Source of the DNA: Amycolatopsis sp. GM8
Lineage (GTDB): Bacteria; Actinomycetota; Actinomycetes; Mycobacteriales; Pseudonocardiaceae
DNA length: 64,000 nucleotides
Reading direction: 5' to 3'
Assembly (NCBI RefSeq): GCF_021653975.1
Contig: NZ_JAJKFK010000007.1
Span: forward strand, 434,001-498,000
The translations under genes and the position numbers were made by a program. Below, piece after piece: positions 43,766-51,550 of this stretch (positions within the stretch are counted from its first letter, which is position 1; each line of letters opens with the position of its first letter). Under the pieces are notes generated by a model. It saw only the letters and a program-made list of their open reading frames with translations. It had not been told where the DNA came from and ran no database searches.

Positions 43766-45285
43766 GCTTCCTCCAATGCCTCGAGAACGGCTCCGGACCT
43801 GACAAGTTCTTCCACCGCGGCGATGTCCGGCGCCAGATGCCGGTCCGGTCCCGGCCCGTCGACGCGCGTGCGCACGATCTCCCGCACCGCCGCGGTCACC
43901 GGCGCCGGCCGCAACGGGGCGCGCAGGTCCAGCGCCCGCGCCGAGGTCAGCAACTCGACGGCGAGGACGGTGGTCAGACCGTCGACCGCGCGCCGCAGCT
44001 TCCGCGCGGCCGACCAGCCCATCGAGACGTGATCCTCCTGCATGGCACTGCTGGGAATCGAGTCGACCGACGCCGGAACGGCCAGCCGCTTCAGCTCGCT
44101 GACGATCGCGGCCTGCGTGTACTGCGCGATCATGTAACCGGAGTCGACGCCGGGATCGTGCGCCAGGAACGCGGGAAGTCCTTGGGAGCGCGTGATGTCG
44201 AGCATCCGGTCGGTACGACGCTCGGCGATGCTCGCGACGTCGGCGACCGGGATCGCCAGAAAGTCCAGCACGTAGGCGATGGGCGCACCGTGGAAGTTGC
44301 CGTTGGACTCGACCCGCCCGTCCGCCAGCACGACCGGGTTGTCGATGGCGGAGGCGAGCTCCCGGTCGGCGACGAGTTCGCCGTGGCTCACGGTGTCGCG
44401 CGCCGCACCGTGCACCTGCGGGGCGCAGCGCAGCGAATACGCGTCCTGGACACGGGTGTCGTCCGGTCCGCGGTGGCTCGCGACGATCTCGGAATCCCGG
44501 AGCGCGGCGAACATCCGCCGGGCTGAAAGCGCTTGCCCGGGATGCGGCCGCAGTGCCTGCAGATCGGCGGCGAACGCACGATCAGTGCCCAGCAAGGCTT
44601 CCACGCTCATCGCGCCGGTGAGATCGGCGGTGTCGAGCAGCCGGTGCAGGTCCGCCAGCGCGAGCACCAGCATGCCGAGCATGCCGTCGGTGCCGTTGGT
44701 CAGCGCGAGACCTTCCTTCTCCGCGAGCGTCACGAGGTGAAGATCGGCTTCACGCAAGGCTTCCGCGGCCGGCTTGCGCCGTCCGCCGTGCTCGACTTCG
44801 CCCTCCCCCATCAACGCGAGCGCGACCGCGGCGAGTGGCGCCAGATCCCCGGAGCAGCCGAGTGATCCATACTCGTGCACCACCGGCACGATGCCCGCGT
44901 TGAGCAGTCCGGCCAGTGCGACCGCGGTTTCCGGGCGGACGCCGGTAAGTCCGGTGGCGAGCGTGCTCAGGCGCAGGAACATCAGCGCACGCACGACTTC
45001 CGGCTCCACCGCCGGCCCCGCGCCGGCCGCGTGCGACCGGATCAGCGAACGCTGCAACGCGGTCCGGCGATCGGCCGGGATGTGCCGGATGGCCAGCGCA
45101 CCGAACCCCGTCGAAACCCCGTAAGTCGGCTCGGTCGCTTGCGCCAGCGCGTCGATATGCCGCCGCGTCTCGGTCAGGTTCTTGAGCACGGCGTCCGCCA
45201 GCTCGACCCGGGCCTCACCGCGCGCGACCTCGACCACCTGCTCGCGGCTCACCGGCCCCGCGTCCACCCGCACACTGCGTTCCAT
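43762..45285 (-). CDS. hutH: histidine ammonia-lyase
   Basis: 507 aa. The MIO-forming motif region is [20 protein letters not shown]: the cofactor triad reads Cys-Ser-Gly rather than Ala-Ser-Gly. [10 protein letters not shown] is the N-terminal active-site Tyr loop. [20 protein letters not shown] and [17 protein letters not shown] are conserved. It deaminates L-histidine to trans-urocanate. The ATG at 45285 lies only 72 bp from the divergent iclR start. It is first in the operon hutH-hutU-amidohydrolase-hutF-hutI, where every gene overlaps its neighbour. Confidence 0.95.
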   Translation of the reverse strand: MERSVRVDAGPVSREQVVEVARGEARVELADAVLKNLTETRRHIDALAQATEPTYGVSTGFGALAIRHIPADRRTALQRSLIRSHAAGAGPAVEPEVVRALMFLRLSTLATGLTGVRPETAVALAGLLNAGIVPVVHEYGSLGCSGDLAPLAAVALALMGEGEVEHGGRRKPAAEALREADLHLVTLAEKEGLALTNGTDGMLGMLVLALADLHRLLDTADLTGAMSVEALLGTDRAFAADLQALRPHPGQALSARRMFAALRDSEIVASHRGPDDTRVQDAYSLRCAPQVHGAARDTVSHGELVADRELASAIDNPVVLADGRVESNGNFHGAPIAYVLDFLAIPVADVASIAERRTDRMLDITRSQGLPAFLAHDPGVDSGYMIAQYTQAAIVSELKRLAVPASVDSIPSSAMQEDHVSMGWSAARKLRRAVDGLTTVLAVELLTSARALDLRAPLRPAPVTAAVREIVRTRVDGPGPDRHLAPDIAAVEELVRSGAVLEALEEA

Positions 45286-45320
45286 CCGCCCATTCCACCC
45301 GCTGGGGCCGCCGAGCACAC

Positions 45321-45356
45321 TTGACGACAGCCTGGTTGTGTCTGGTATCCCAGACA
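45321..45356. promoter_or_regulatory. hut operator/promoter region
   Basis: TTGACG at 45321-45326 could be a -35 for the iclR gene, with TATCCC 19 bp later. A perfect inverted repeat TGTCTGG-TATC-CCAGACA (45339-45356) covers that -10 and ends one base before the iclR ATG. It lies between the divergent hutH and iclR starts, so it is the best candidate for the IclR operator controlling both. An iclR transcript starting here would be leaderless. Confidence 0.6.
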
Positions 45357-45357
45357 G

Positions 45358-46140
45358 ATGACGGATGTGCCTGCTCTGCGGCGTGGCCTGGCGGTGCTGG
45401 GCGCGCTCGCGAGGCGGGCCGGACCGGCGTCGGCCGCCGCGATCGCGCGTGACCTGGACCTGCCGCGGTCGACGACGTATCACCTGCTGGCCGAGCTCGA
45501 AGCCGCCGGTTTCGTGGTGCATCTGCCCGCGGAGCGGCGATACGGGTTGGGGATCGCGGCGTTCGAGCTGGGTTCGGCGTACCTGCGCCACGATCCGCTG
45601 GAACGGCTCGCGGATCCGTTGCTGCGCAAGCTCGTCGACGAAGCCGGGCACACCGCGCAACTCGGTGTGCTGCACGGGAACGAGCTGGTTTATCTGCTCA
45701 AGCAAAATCCGGCGCGGCCGGCGACCTTGGTGACGGATGTGGGTGTGCGGATTCCCGCGCACCTGCCCGCGTCGGGCCGCGCGATGCTCGCGCACCTGCC
45801 GGCCGCGCATGTGCGGGCGCTGTTCCCGAACGCGGCCGCGTTCGTCCGCCGCACGGACCGTGGACCGCGCAGTCTCGCCGAGCTACGCCGCCTGCTCGCG
45901 ACGGAACGCAGGCGTGGCTGGGCGGTGGAGGACGGCTTCGTGACGGCCGGGTTCGCGTCGGTGGCTTACCCGGTGTTCGACCACGGCGGCCGCCCGATGG
46001 CGGCGATCAGCGTGACCTTGCGGCACCACTGCCCCGGAGAACCGGTGGTGTGCGGGGAGGATTGGCCCGAACTGGCACAGCGCGTGCGGCTCGTGGCCGG
46101 TGAGCTGACCGCCCGCATCGGCGGTCGCCCTGGGGCCTAG
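45358..46140 (+). CDS. IclR family regulator of histidine utilisation
   Basis: 260 aa. The N-terminal winged HTH is SAAAIARDLDLPRSTTYHLL and the linker helix GIAAFELGSAYLR. The C-terminal IclR effector domain reads TAQLGVLHGNELVYLLKQNP, GRAMLAHLPAAHVRALFP, then VEDGFVTAGFASVAYPVFDH and AISVTL. It is divergent from hutH by 72 bp and most likely represses the hut operon until a histidine-pathway intermediate binds. Confidence 0.92.
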   Translation: MTDVPALRRGLAVLGALARRAGPASAAAIARDLDLPRSTTYHLLAELEAAGFVVHLPAERRYGLGIAAFELGSAYLRHDPLERLADPLLRKLVDEAGHTAQLGVLHGNELVYLLKQNPARPATLVTDVGVRIPAHLPASGRAMLAHLPAAHVRALFPNAAAFVRRTDRGPRSLAELRRLLATERRRGWAVEDGFVTAGFASVAYPVFDHGGRPMAAISVTLRHHCPGEPVVCGEDWPELAQRVRLVAGELTARIGGRPGA

Positions 46141-46200
46141 CTGCGGCGCCCTTGAGCGAAGCGCTCGCGCCCCTTGCCCGACCGCGCGCCCCCGGACCGA

Positions 46201-46427
46201 GGCGCTTCGCGCCGCTAGCGCCGGTCTCTCATCCAACCGCCACCCCAGAACGGGCGCTTCGCGCCGCCAGCGCAAGCCCCTCGGTCCGACCGCGTGCCCT
46301 CCGAACGAGGCGCCCGCGCCGCTAGCGCCAGCCCCTCATCCGACGACCACCCCAGAACGAGGCGCTCCGCGCCGCTAGCGCCGGCACCTCGCCCGACCAT
46401 CACCCCAGAACGAGGCGCTTCGCGCCT
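46201..46427. repeat. tandem array of ~54-bp GC-rich palindromic units
   Basis: Five units start at 46201, 46253, 46309, 46361 and 46414, each with GGCGCTTCGCGCC or a near variant followed by GCTAGCGCC and then ACCCCAGAACGA before the next unit. A weaker unit precedes at about 46143. The core is self-complementary and would form a row of hairpins. It fills the 285-bp gap between the convergent iclR and the small gene at 46426-46635, so it may act as a bidirectional transcription stop. Confidence 0.75.
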
Positions 46428-46635
46428 AGATCAGTTGCTTGCCCTGCTCAGCGTGCAGGCCGAGCATCTCCAGCAGTTCCGCGCACTCGCTGGCGTCGAC
46501 CGAGTGGCCGGCCACCGTCCGTGCGGCCTTACACTCCTGGACGTCCCGGAGGACCTTCTCCTCCGCGCGAACACCTGCGAGCCAGCCCCCTTGCAGAGCC
46601 TCATCGGAGCTGCTTGCACGGCTTACCCGGGCCAT
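46426..46635 (-). CDS. small hypothetical protein
   Basis: 69 aa, acidic and helical (ALQGGWLAGVRAEEKVLRDV, then ASECAELLEMLGLHAEQGKQ). The ATG at 46635 is chosen for the GAAGG 10 bases upstream; an earlier ATG would add 15 residues with no ribosome site. No family is recognised. It is divergent from the TetR gene at 46829, so it may be that regulator's target (inference). Confidence 0.45.
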   Translation of the reverse strand: MARVSRASSSDEALQGGWLAGVRAEEKVLRDVQECKAARTVAGHSVDASECAELLEMLGLHAEQGKQLI

Positions 46636-46828
46636 CTGGGCACCTTCTTCCGGCGAGTTTGGTGGCGATTTCCGCCACACTCGTGATAAGCATCGCAGTC
46701 GTATCGCGGGACGTCCAGTTTCGCTTCACTCCGTCACATGAGTGCAACACGCCGGAAATGCCCGCACTCCGCGCAACCGGAGCATTTATCCATTCGGATT
46801 ACTCATCCGTCTACCGTACGATGAGCGC

Positions 46829-47401
46829 GTGAAATCGAGGGGTGAACCGCCACTACGTGCGGACGCGGCGCGCAACCGCGAGCAGGTGCTGCGGATCGCG
46901 CGCGAGCAGTTGGCCGCCGGTGACGACTCGCTCCAGCTCAACACTATCGCACGGCTCGCGGGCGTCGGCGTCGGCACCGTCTATCGGCATTTCCCGGGCC
47001 GGCAGGCCTTGCTGGAAGCGCTTTCCAGTGCGTCGCTGACGGAATTGGCGTCCCGCGCGGAAAGCGCGGTAACGGCGAACAATTCGTTAACCGAATTGCA
47101 TGAATTATTACGCTACGCACTCGCCCGGACACTGAGCGAACCCGGTTTCGCGACGGTTCTGGCTTCGCCGACCACAGTGGATCAAGATACCGCGAACCAG
47201 AAGTCCCGGTTGGACAGAGCGCTGGGCAAACTGCTGCGCCAAGCGAAACAACAGGGCCAGGTCCGCGACGATGTGCGGCCGGCGGACCTGCGCCGCCTCA
47301 TTGCCGGCACCACCTACGCCCTGACCTGCGGCCCCCACCCCCCACGACTGGTCAAGACCTACCTGCAAACCCTCCAGTCCGGCCTCCGCCCCCCGACCTG
47401 A
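46829..47401 (+). CDS. TetR family transcriptional regulator
   Basis: 190 aa. The HTH is LNTIARLAGVGVGTVYRHFP, followed by GRQALLEAL. The C-terminal domain (LHELLRYALARTLSEPGFAT, then RPADLRRLIAGTTYAL) is of the TetR_C SbtR-like type often found with GVGVGTVYRHFP regulators. The GTG at 46829 is chosen because it leaves a normal ~15-residue lead to the HTH. Confidence 0.88.
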   Translation: MKSRGEPPLRADAARNREQVLRIAREQLAAGDDSLQLNTIARLAGVGVGTVYRHFPGRQALLEALSSASLTELASRAESAVTANNSLTELHELLRYALARTLSEPGFATVLASPTTVDQDTANQKSRLDRALGKLLRQAKQQGQVRDDVRPADLRRLIAGTTYALTCGPHPPRLVKTYLQTLQSGLRPPT

Positions 47402-47480
47402 CCCCCGCCCCGCTGATGCTGGTCACACCACACGAGTTGTTGAACACCGTCACCTGAACGGAGCCCTCAGCTGAGCGGAT

Positions 47481-47939
47481 TCATGCCTCGTCGAGCAGGG
47501 TGTCCCGTGTCGCGGCGAGGAGGGCCATGAGGGTGTCGAACTGCTGTGGTCCGAGCAGCTCGCGAAGCCGGTCCTCGGCGGCGAGTTCGCGGGCGACGGC
47601 CTCGACTGAGGCTTCGCGACCGGCAGGGGTGGCGTGCAGTGCGACCGTGCGGCCTGATCCGACCCGCCGTTCGATGTAGCGGAGTTTCTCCAGCCGGTTG
47701 GCCGCCTGGCTGATGGCCTGCTGGCTCTTGCCCAGCCGGGAGGCGATCTCGGTCACGGTCACTCCGGGCTCGGCCACGACCGCGTCGAGCAGGTGATTCA
47801 GCGGCAGCGAGAGCGACGTGCCGGCGAGAGCGGCATCCCCCCGCCGCTCGATGAGCACGCTGACCTCCCGGAGGCGACCGCGCAGTAACGCCGCGAGAGC
47901 CGGGCCGGTCGCCGTGTCGTCGGTCGATGTCGCAGTCAC
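47481..47939 (-). CDS. MarR family transcriptional regulator
   Basis: 152 aa. The winged-helix core is VTVTEIASRLGKSQQAISQA, then ANRLEKLRYIERRVGSGRTV and ALHATPAGREA. A long dimerisation helix ends the protein. It is divergent from the SDR gene (48038) with a perfect palindrome in between, so it most likely represses both. Confidence 0.88.
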   Translation of the reverse strand: MTATSTDDTATGPALAALLRGRLREVSVLIERRGDAALAGTSLSLPLNHLLDAVVAEPGVTVTEIASRLGKSQQAISQAANRLEKLRYIERRVGSGRTVALHATPAGREASVEAVARELAAEDRLRELLGPQQFDTLMALLAATRDTLLDEA

Positions 47940-47966
47940 GTCTCCAGTCTACCCACCCAACATGAA

Positions 47967-47980
47967 CTTGTGTACACAAG
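47967..47980. promoter_or_regulatory. MarR operator palindrome
   Basis: CTTGTGTACACAAG is a perfect 14-bp inverted repeat in the 98-bp gap between the divergent marR (start 47939) and SDR (start 48038) genes. Its size and TTG/CAA ends are typical of MarR-type sites. Confidence 0.7.
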
Positions 47981-48037
47981 ACGTTGTGTTAGGGTCGTGG
48001 TCTCCCCCTGGGGTCCGCAACGGATTGGACGAACACG

Positions 48038-48757
48038 ATGACTCTGAAGCTGGACAGGCACATCGCGATCCTCGGCGGCAGTTCCGGGATCGGCCTGGCA
48101 ACCGCCCGGTTGGCGGCCGAGCGCGGGGCCCGGATCACGTTGGGGGGCCGCGACCAGACGCGCCTGAAGGCCGCAGCGGACCAGACCGGGGCGACGGCCA
48201 TCCCGGTCGACGCCGAGGACATGTCCTCGCTAGCCGGATTCTTCCGCGCGGCCGGGCCGATCGACGATCTCGTCATCACCCTGACCCGCCGCGGCCACCG
48301 ATCGTCGCGCGACGCGGATCACCTGGGACTGGCCGACCTCGCCGGCTCCTTCGCAGGCAAGGCGATCGCCACGTTGCGCGCGGTCGGCGAGTCGCTCGAC
48401 GCGCTGTCCGAGGACGGTTCGATCACGATGACGGGCGGTGTCACCGCGCAGGCCGGCTTCGCCGGCACGGCCGAACCCGCCGCCGTCAACGGTGCCGTGG
48501 AAGCCGCGGTCGCGCCGCTCGCGCGGGAGCTCGCCCCACGTCGCGTCAACGCCGTCTCGCCCGGGGTGATCGTGACCGAATGGTGGGACTCGCTGGGCGA
48601 GCACCGTGAAACGGCATTCGAAAACTTCGCCCAGCAAACACCCCTGGGCCGCAACGGTCGCCCGGAAGATGTCGCCTCGGCGATCCTCGCGCTGATCGAC
48701 AACCCGTTCATCACCGGCGTGGTGCTGCCCGTCGACGGCGGAATTCGCCTGACCTGA
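48038..48757 (+). CDS. short-chain dehydrogenase/reductase (SDR)
   Basis: 239 aa. The cofactor motif is ILGGSSGIGLATARLAAERG and the adjacent loop TLGGRDQTRL fits NADP(H). The C-terminal PGVIVTEWWDSLGEHRETAF and ITGVVLPVDGGIRLT are normal for classical SDRs. The Tyr-x-x-x-Lys region is altered (AAVNGAVEAAVAPLARELAP: N-G-A-V in place of Y-x-x-x-K), as in several short atypical SDRs, so catalysis may differ. It is divergent from MarR and probably its target. Confidence 0.85.
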   Translation: MTLKLDRHIAILGGSSGIGLATARLAAERGARITLGGRDQTRLKAAADQTGATAIPVDAEDMSSLAGFFRAAGPIDDLVITLTRRGHRSSRDADHLGLADLAGSFAGKAIATLRAVGESLDALSEDGSITMTGGVTAQAGFAGTAEPAAVNGAVEAAVAPLARELAPRRVNAVSPGVIVTEWWDSLGEHRETAFENFAQQTPLGRNGRPEDVASAILALIDNPFITGVVLPVDGGIRLT

Positions 48758-48779
48758 ACCGCAGGAAGGAGACACCACG

Positions 48780-49367
48780 ATGGACAAGGCGAAGGTTGTA
48801 CACCGGCGACGCGGCCGATTCCTCAGAGCGGAGGCTGGCCACAGTGCCCTGGGCGGACGCGGCGGCCACGGCGCTGGCTCGCTATCGCCAGCAGCAGCCG
48901 GGCGTCGAGGACTCCAGGCTCGCGATGAAGGTGTGCAACAGGTGCGCGAGCTCGTTTTCGATCGCTCGGACCTTCAGGTGCGGATTGTGCAGAACACCCT
49001 CGATGGACAGCGCCTGCCACGTCGCCTACGCGGCCGGACTCGCGCACGGGACACGGCGCCTGCACACGTTCCTCCACGGGCAGGCACTGCCCGGTGGCAG
49101 GACACCGCGCACGCCTCGGCCGGCGCGCGGCACACCAGCGCGCTGTTCGCCCGGTACGACCACGAGGTGGTCGAGGTGACCCGCACCGAGGACTCCTTCG
49201 GGTCCGTCGGCGAGCAGTCACCGCCCACTCAGGCGTACTTCGACGGATTCATCGACGGTTACAAGACCGTCGACCCCCGGCTCTCTCACGCCGAGGAGTT
49301 CCGCCGCGAACGCCCGGACGGCACGACCGAATTCGTCGTCCGCTTCCGGTACACGCCCGAGAAATAG
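48780..49367 (+). pseudogene. mosaic/scrambled gene remnant
   Basis: An open frame of 195 codons starts at the ATG after GGAAGGAG, but its protein is not coherent. It begins MDKAKVV; good protein character then continues in another frame (GDAADSSERRLATVPWADAA, then ATALARYRQQQPG). The middle (about 48900-49030) makes sense only on the opposite strand, where it reads ATWQALSIEGVLHNPHLKVR followed by AIENELAHLLHTFIASL, like a TetR C-terminus. The end is coherent again in the first frame (SALFARYDHEVVEVTRTEDS, then EFVVRFRYTPEK). This looks like a recombination product of two or three genes. Confidence 0.45.
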
Positions 49368-49380
49368 ATAGGAACCACAT

Positions 49381-50274
49381 ATGCGCGTATTTGTGACCGG
49401 AGCGACCGGGTTCGTCGGGTTAGCCACGGTATCGGAGCTGATCAGCACAGGTCACGAGGTGATCGGACTCAGCCGGTCCGACGCCGGCGCCGAGACCCTC
49501 ATCCGCACCGGAGCCACGGTCGCTCGCGGCGACGTCAACGACCTGCGACGGCTGCGCGAGATCGCCTCCGGCGCCGAGGCCGTCATCCACACGGCGTTCA
49601 ATCACGACAGCTCAGCCGACGTGCGACAGGAAAGCGAGAACGACCGGAAGGTCATCGCGACCCTCGGCGCTTCGCTCCCCGGGCCACACGCGCCGCTCAT
49701 CATCACCTCCGGCACCGGCCTGGCGCAGTCCGCCACCGGTGGCCCGGTGACCGAGACCGACCCCCACGCCCCGTCGTCGGTGTTCCCCCGCGCAGCCTCC
49801 GAAGAGGCCGCCGAGGCCCTCATCGAACAAGGCGGCAACGTCATGGTGATACGGCTGCCCCAGGTACACGACACCCACCGCCAGGGCCGCATCCTGCGGC
49901 ACATCCAACTGGCCAAACAGCAAGGCAGCGTCGCCTACATCGGCGACGGCACCAACCGGCTGCCCGCCGCCCACGTCACCGACGTCGCCCGGCTCTACCG
50001 GCTGGTGCTGGAAAACGGCCAACGAGGCGCCCGGTACCACGCCGTGACCGAGCAAGGAGTGACCCTGCGCGCGATCGCCGAGGTACTCGGCACCCAGCTG
50101 AGACTGCCCGTCCAATCCCTCACACCCCAGCAGGCGCAGGCGTACTTCGGGCCACTACTCCAACTCGCCGAAATGGACCTACCCGCCTCCGGCACCGAAA
50201 CCCAGCAACGACTGGACTGGAACCCCACCGGCCCGGACCTGCTCACCGACCTCCGCAGCACCGACTACGCCTGA
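49381..50274 (+). CDS. NAD(P)-binding epimerase/dehydratase-like SDR (extended)
   Basis: 297 aa. The N-terminus MRVFVTGATGFVGLATVSEL is the G-x-x-G-x-x-G motif of extended SDRs. GEVxD-type VARGDVNDLRRLREIASGAE and AVIHTAFNHD follow. LPQVHDTHRQGRILRHIQLA, VAYIGDGTNRLPAAHVTDVA and RLYRLVLENG are typical of nucleoside-diphosphate-sugar epimerase relatives. The Tyr/Lys pair is not obvious, so it may be an atypical member. It ends just before the ssrA terminator. Confidence 0.85.
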   Translation: MRVFVTGATGFVGLATVSELISTGHEVIGLSRSDAGAETLIRTGATVARGDVNDLRRLREIASGAEAVIHTAFNHDSSADVRQESENDRKVIATLGASLPGPHAPLIITSGTGLAQSATGGPVTETDPHAPSSVFPRAASEEAAEALIEQGGNVMVIRLPQVHDTHRQGRILRHIQLAKQQGSVAYIGDGTNRLPAAHVTDVARLYRLVLENGQRGARYHAVTEQGVTLRAIAEVLGTQLRLPVQSLTPQQAQAYFGPLLQLAEMDLPASGTETQQRLDWNPTGPDLLTDLRSTDYA

Positions 50275-50299
50275 CTTTTTCAGGTCGAAGTAGACAACA

Positions 50300-50348
50300 A
50301 AAAGAAACCCGGACTCTCGGCACTTGTCCCAAGTGCCGAGAGTCCGGG
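50300..50348 (-). terminator. ssrA intrinsic terminator
   Basis: On the minus strand, just past the tmRNA 3' end, an 18-bp perfect stem (50308-50325 with 50331-50348, 5-nt loop) is followed by TTTCTTTTTGTTG. It ends ssrA transcription; the stem may also stop the convergent epimerase-like gene. Confidence 0.85.
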
Positions 50349-50361
50349 TTGTGAAACGTTG

Positions 50362-50730
50362 TGGAGGTGCCGGGAATTGAACCCGGGTCCTCTGGCGCCT
50401 CACCAAGGCTTCTCCGTGCGCAGTTCGCTATGTCTCTACTCGGCCCCACCGTTCTCGCGAACAAGCCGGTGTGACGGGCCCAGCCGCTGTGGTTTTCCCG
50501 TCCGGTCCCCGCGGCCGGGTCCGGACGGTGAGCCTCCTAGCTGATGCCGGCTACCGGGGCGGAGGCGCCCCCGGGCCGACAGACACGCACTCGCTCAGGC
50601 GGCGAGGGCGTAGTCGCGCTGACTATTCGTCTTGGCGCTTATTTGGTTGCGATGACGCTTACGGTGGTCTCTCGCCTGCACCGGCACGCTTCCCTTGACT
50701 CAACGTCCAAAGTCGAAACCGTTCACCCCC
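50362..50730 (-). ncRNA. ssrA: tmRNA (transfer-messenger RNA)
   Basis: 369 nt. The 5' end GGGGGTGAACGGTTTCGACT and the 3' end GGTTCAATTCCCGGCACC, then TCC and A, form the tRNA-like acceptor (GGGGGTG with CACCTCC) and T-arm. CCA is not encoded. The tag frame (50595-50636, minus) reads A-K-T-N-S-Q-R-D-Y-A-L-A-A followed by TGA; the YALAA end is the protease signal normal for actinobacteria. Its partner smpB is at 55936-56412. It frees stalled ribosomes and tags the unfinished protein. Confidence 0.96.
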
Positions 50731-50887
50731 TGGTGATGTTTGATCTGACCCAGTGTAACGCGTCGGGCAAGCCGGTTTGTTCCTGGCGGTAGGGCTGGCC
50801 CTACCCCGGAGATGCCCGGTTTCCCCATGGTTCTCCCACCGGAGGCGCAGGAAGCTGGTTCCGTCATCCCCGAAGGAAGGAACCATC

Positions 50888-51550
50888 ATGCACGCGATCC
50901 AGGACGGGACGAGGCCGCGCCCGTCGGCCGCCGGTTCGCTGGGGTATCTACTGCTGAACCTGCCGGTGGGCATCGCCGGGTTCGTCGCCGTGGTGACGCT
51001 GGTGTCGGTGGGCGTGAGCACGGCGATCGTGTGGGTCGGGGTGCCGGCGCTGGCCCTGTTGTTCCTGGGCTCGCGCGCCGCGGCCCGGTTCGAGCGGGCA
51101 CGGGCGCACGCCCTGCTCGGCACCTACATCGCGACGCCGTACCGGCCGCTGCCCGCGACGGGCTGGCAGGCGCGGTGGCGTGCTCGGCTGCTCGACGGCG
51201 CGACCTGGCGGGATCTGGGCTACTTCGTGCTGCTGTTCCCGCTCGGGGTCGCCGAGTTCGTCATCGTCGTGACGTGCTGGTCGGCGGGGCTGGGCCTGGC
51301 CACGCTTCCCCTCTACATCCATTACGTGCCCGGGGACCCGGTCGTGTTCTTCGACCATGTCCTGGTCGGCGACGTGGTGCACGCCCTGCCGTTCGCGGTG
51401 GTGGGCCTGCTGATCCTCGCGCTCGCCGTCGTGCTGACCCGCTCGATGGGCGTGGCGCACGCCGTGTTCGCGCGGTCGGTGCTGGGCCCCGGTGCGCGGG
51501 CGCGGCGGCTGGCCGAATCCGATGACCTGCCGCTGAGCGCGGTGGCATGA
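50888..51550 (+). CDS. putative sensor-domain membrane protein next to a histidine kinase
   Basis: 220 aa with four to five hydrophobic helices (LLLNLPVGIAGFVAVVTLVS, TAIVWVGVPALALLFLGSRA, then DLGYFVLLFPLGVAEFVIVV and VGLLILALAVVL). RLLDGATWRDLGYF is shared with the next protein (VDPTTWRDLGYV), so both carry the membrane sensor domain (PF13796-like) found in actinobacterial kinases; this one lacks the kinase part. GAAGGAAGG precedes the ATG. Its stop overlaps the kinase start (ATGA), so it is part of the two-component operon. Confidence 0.8.
   Translation: MHAIQDGTRPRPSAAGSLGYLLLNLPVGIAGFVAVVTLVSVGVSTAIVWVGVPALALLFLGSRAAARFERARAHALLGTYIATPYRPLPATGWQARWRARLLDGATWRDLGYFVLLFPLGVAEFVIVVTCWSAGLGLATLPLYIHYVPGDPVVFFDHVLVGDVVHALPFAVVGLLILALAVVLTRSMGVAHAVFARSVLGPGARARRLAESDDLPLSAVA

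Noticed and set aside
43762-45810. Extended hutH start upstream of 45285
   Set aside because: The extra 175 codons are antisense to iclR and have no similarity; ATG 45285 gives the normal length.
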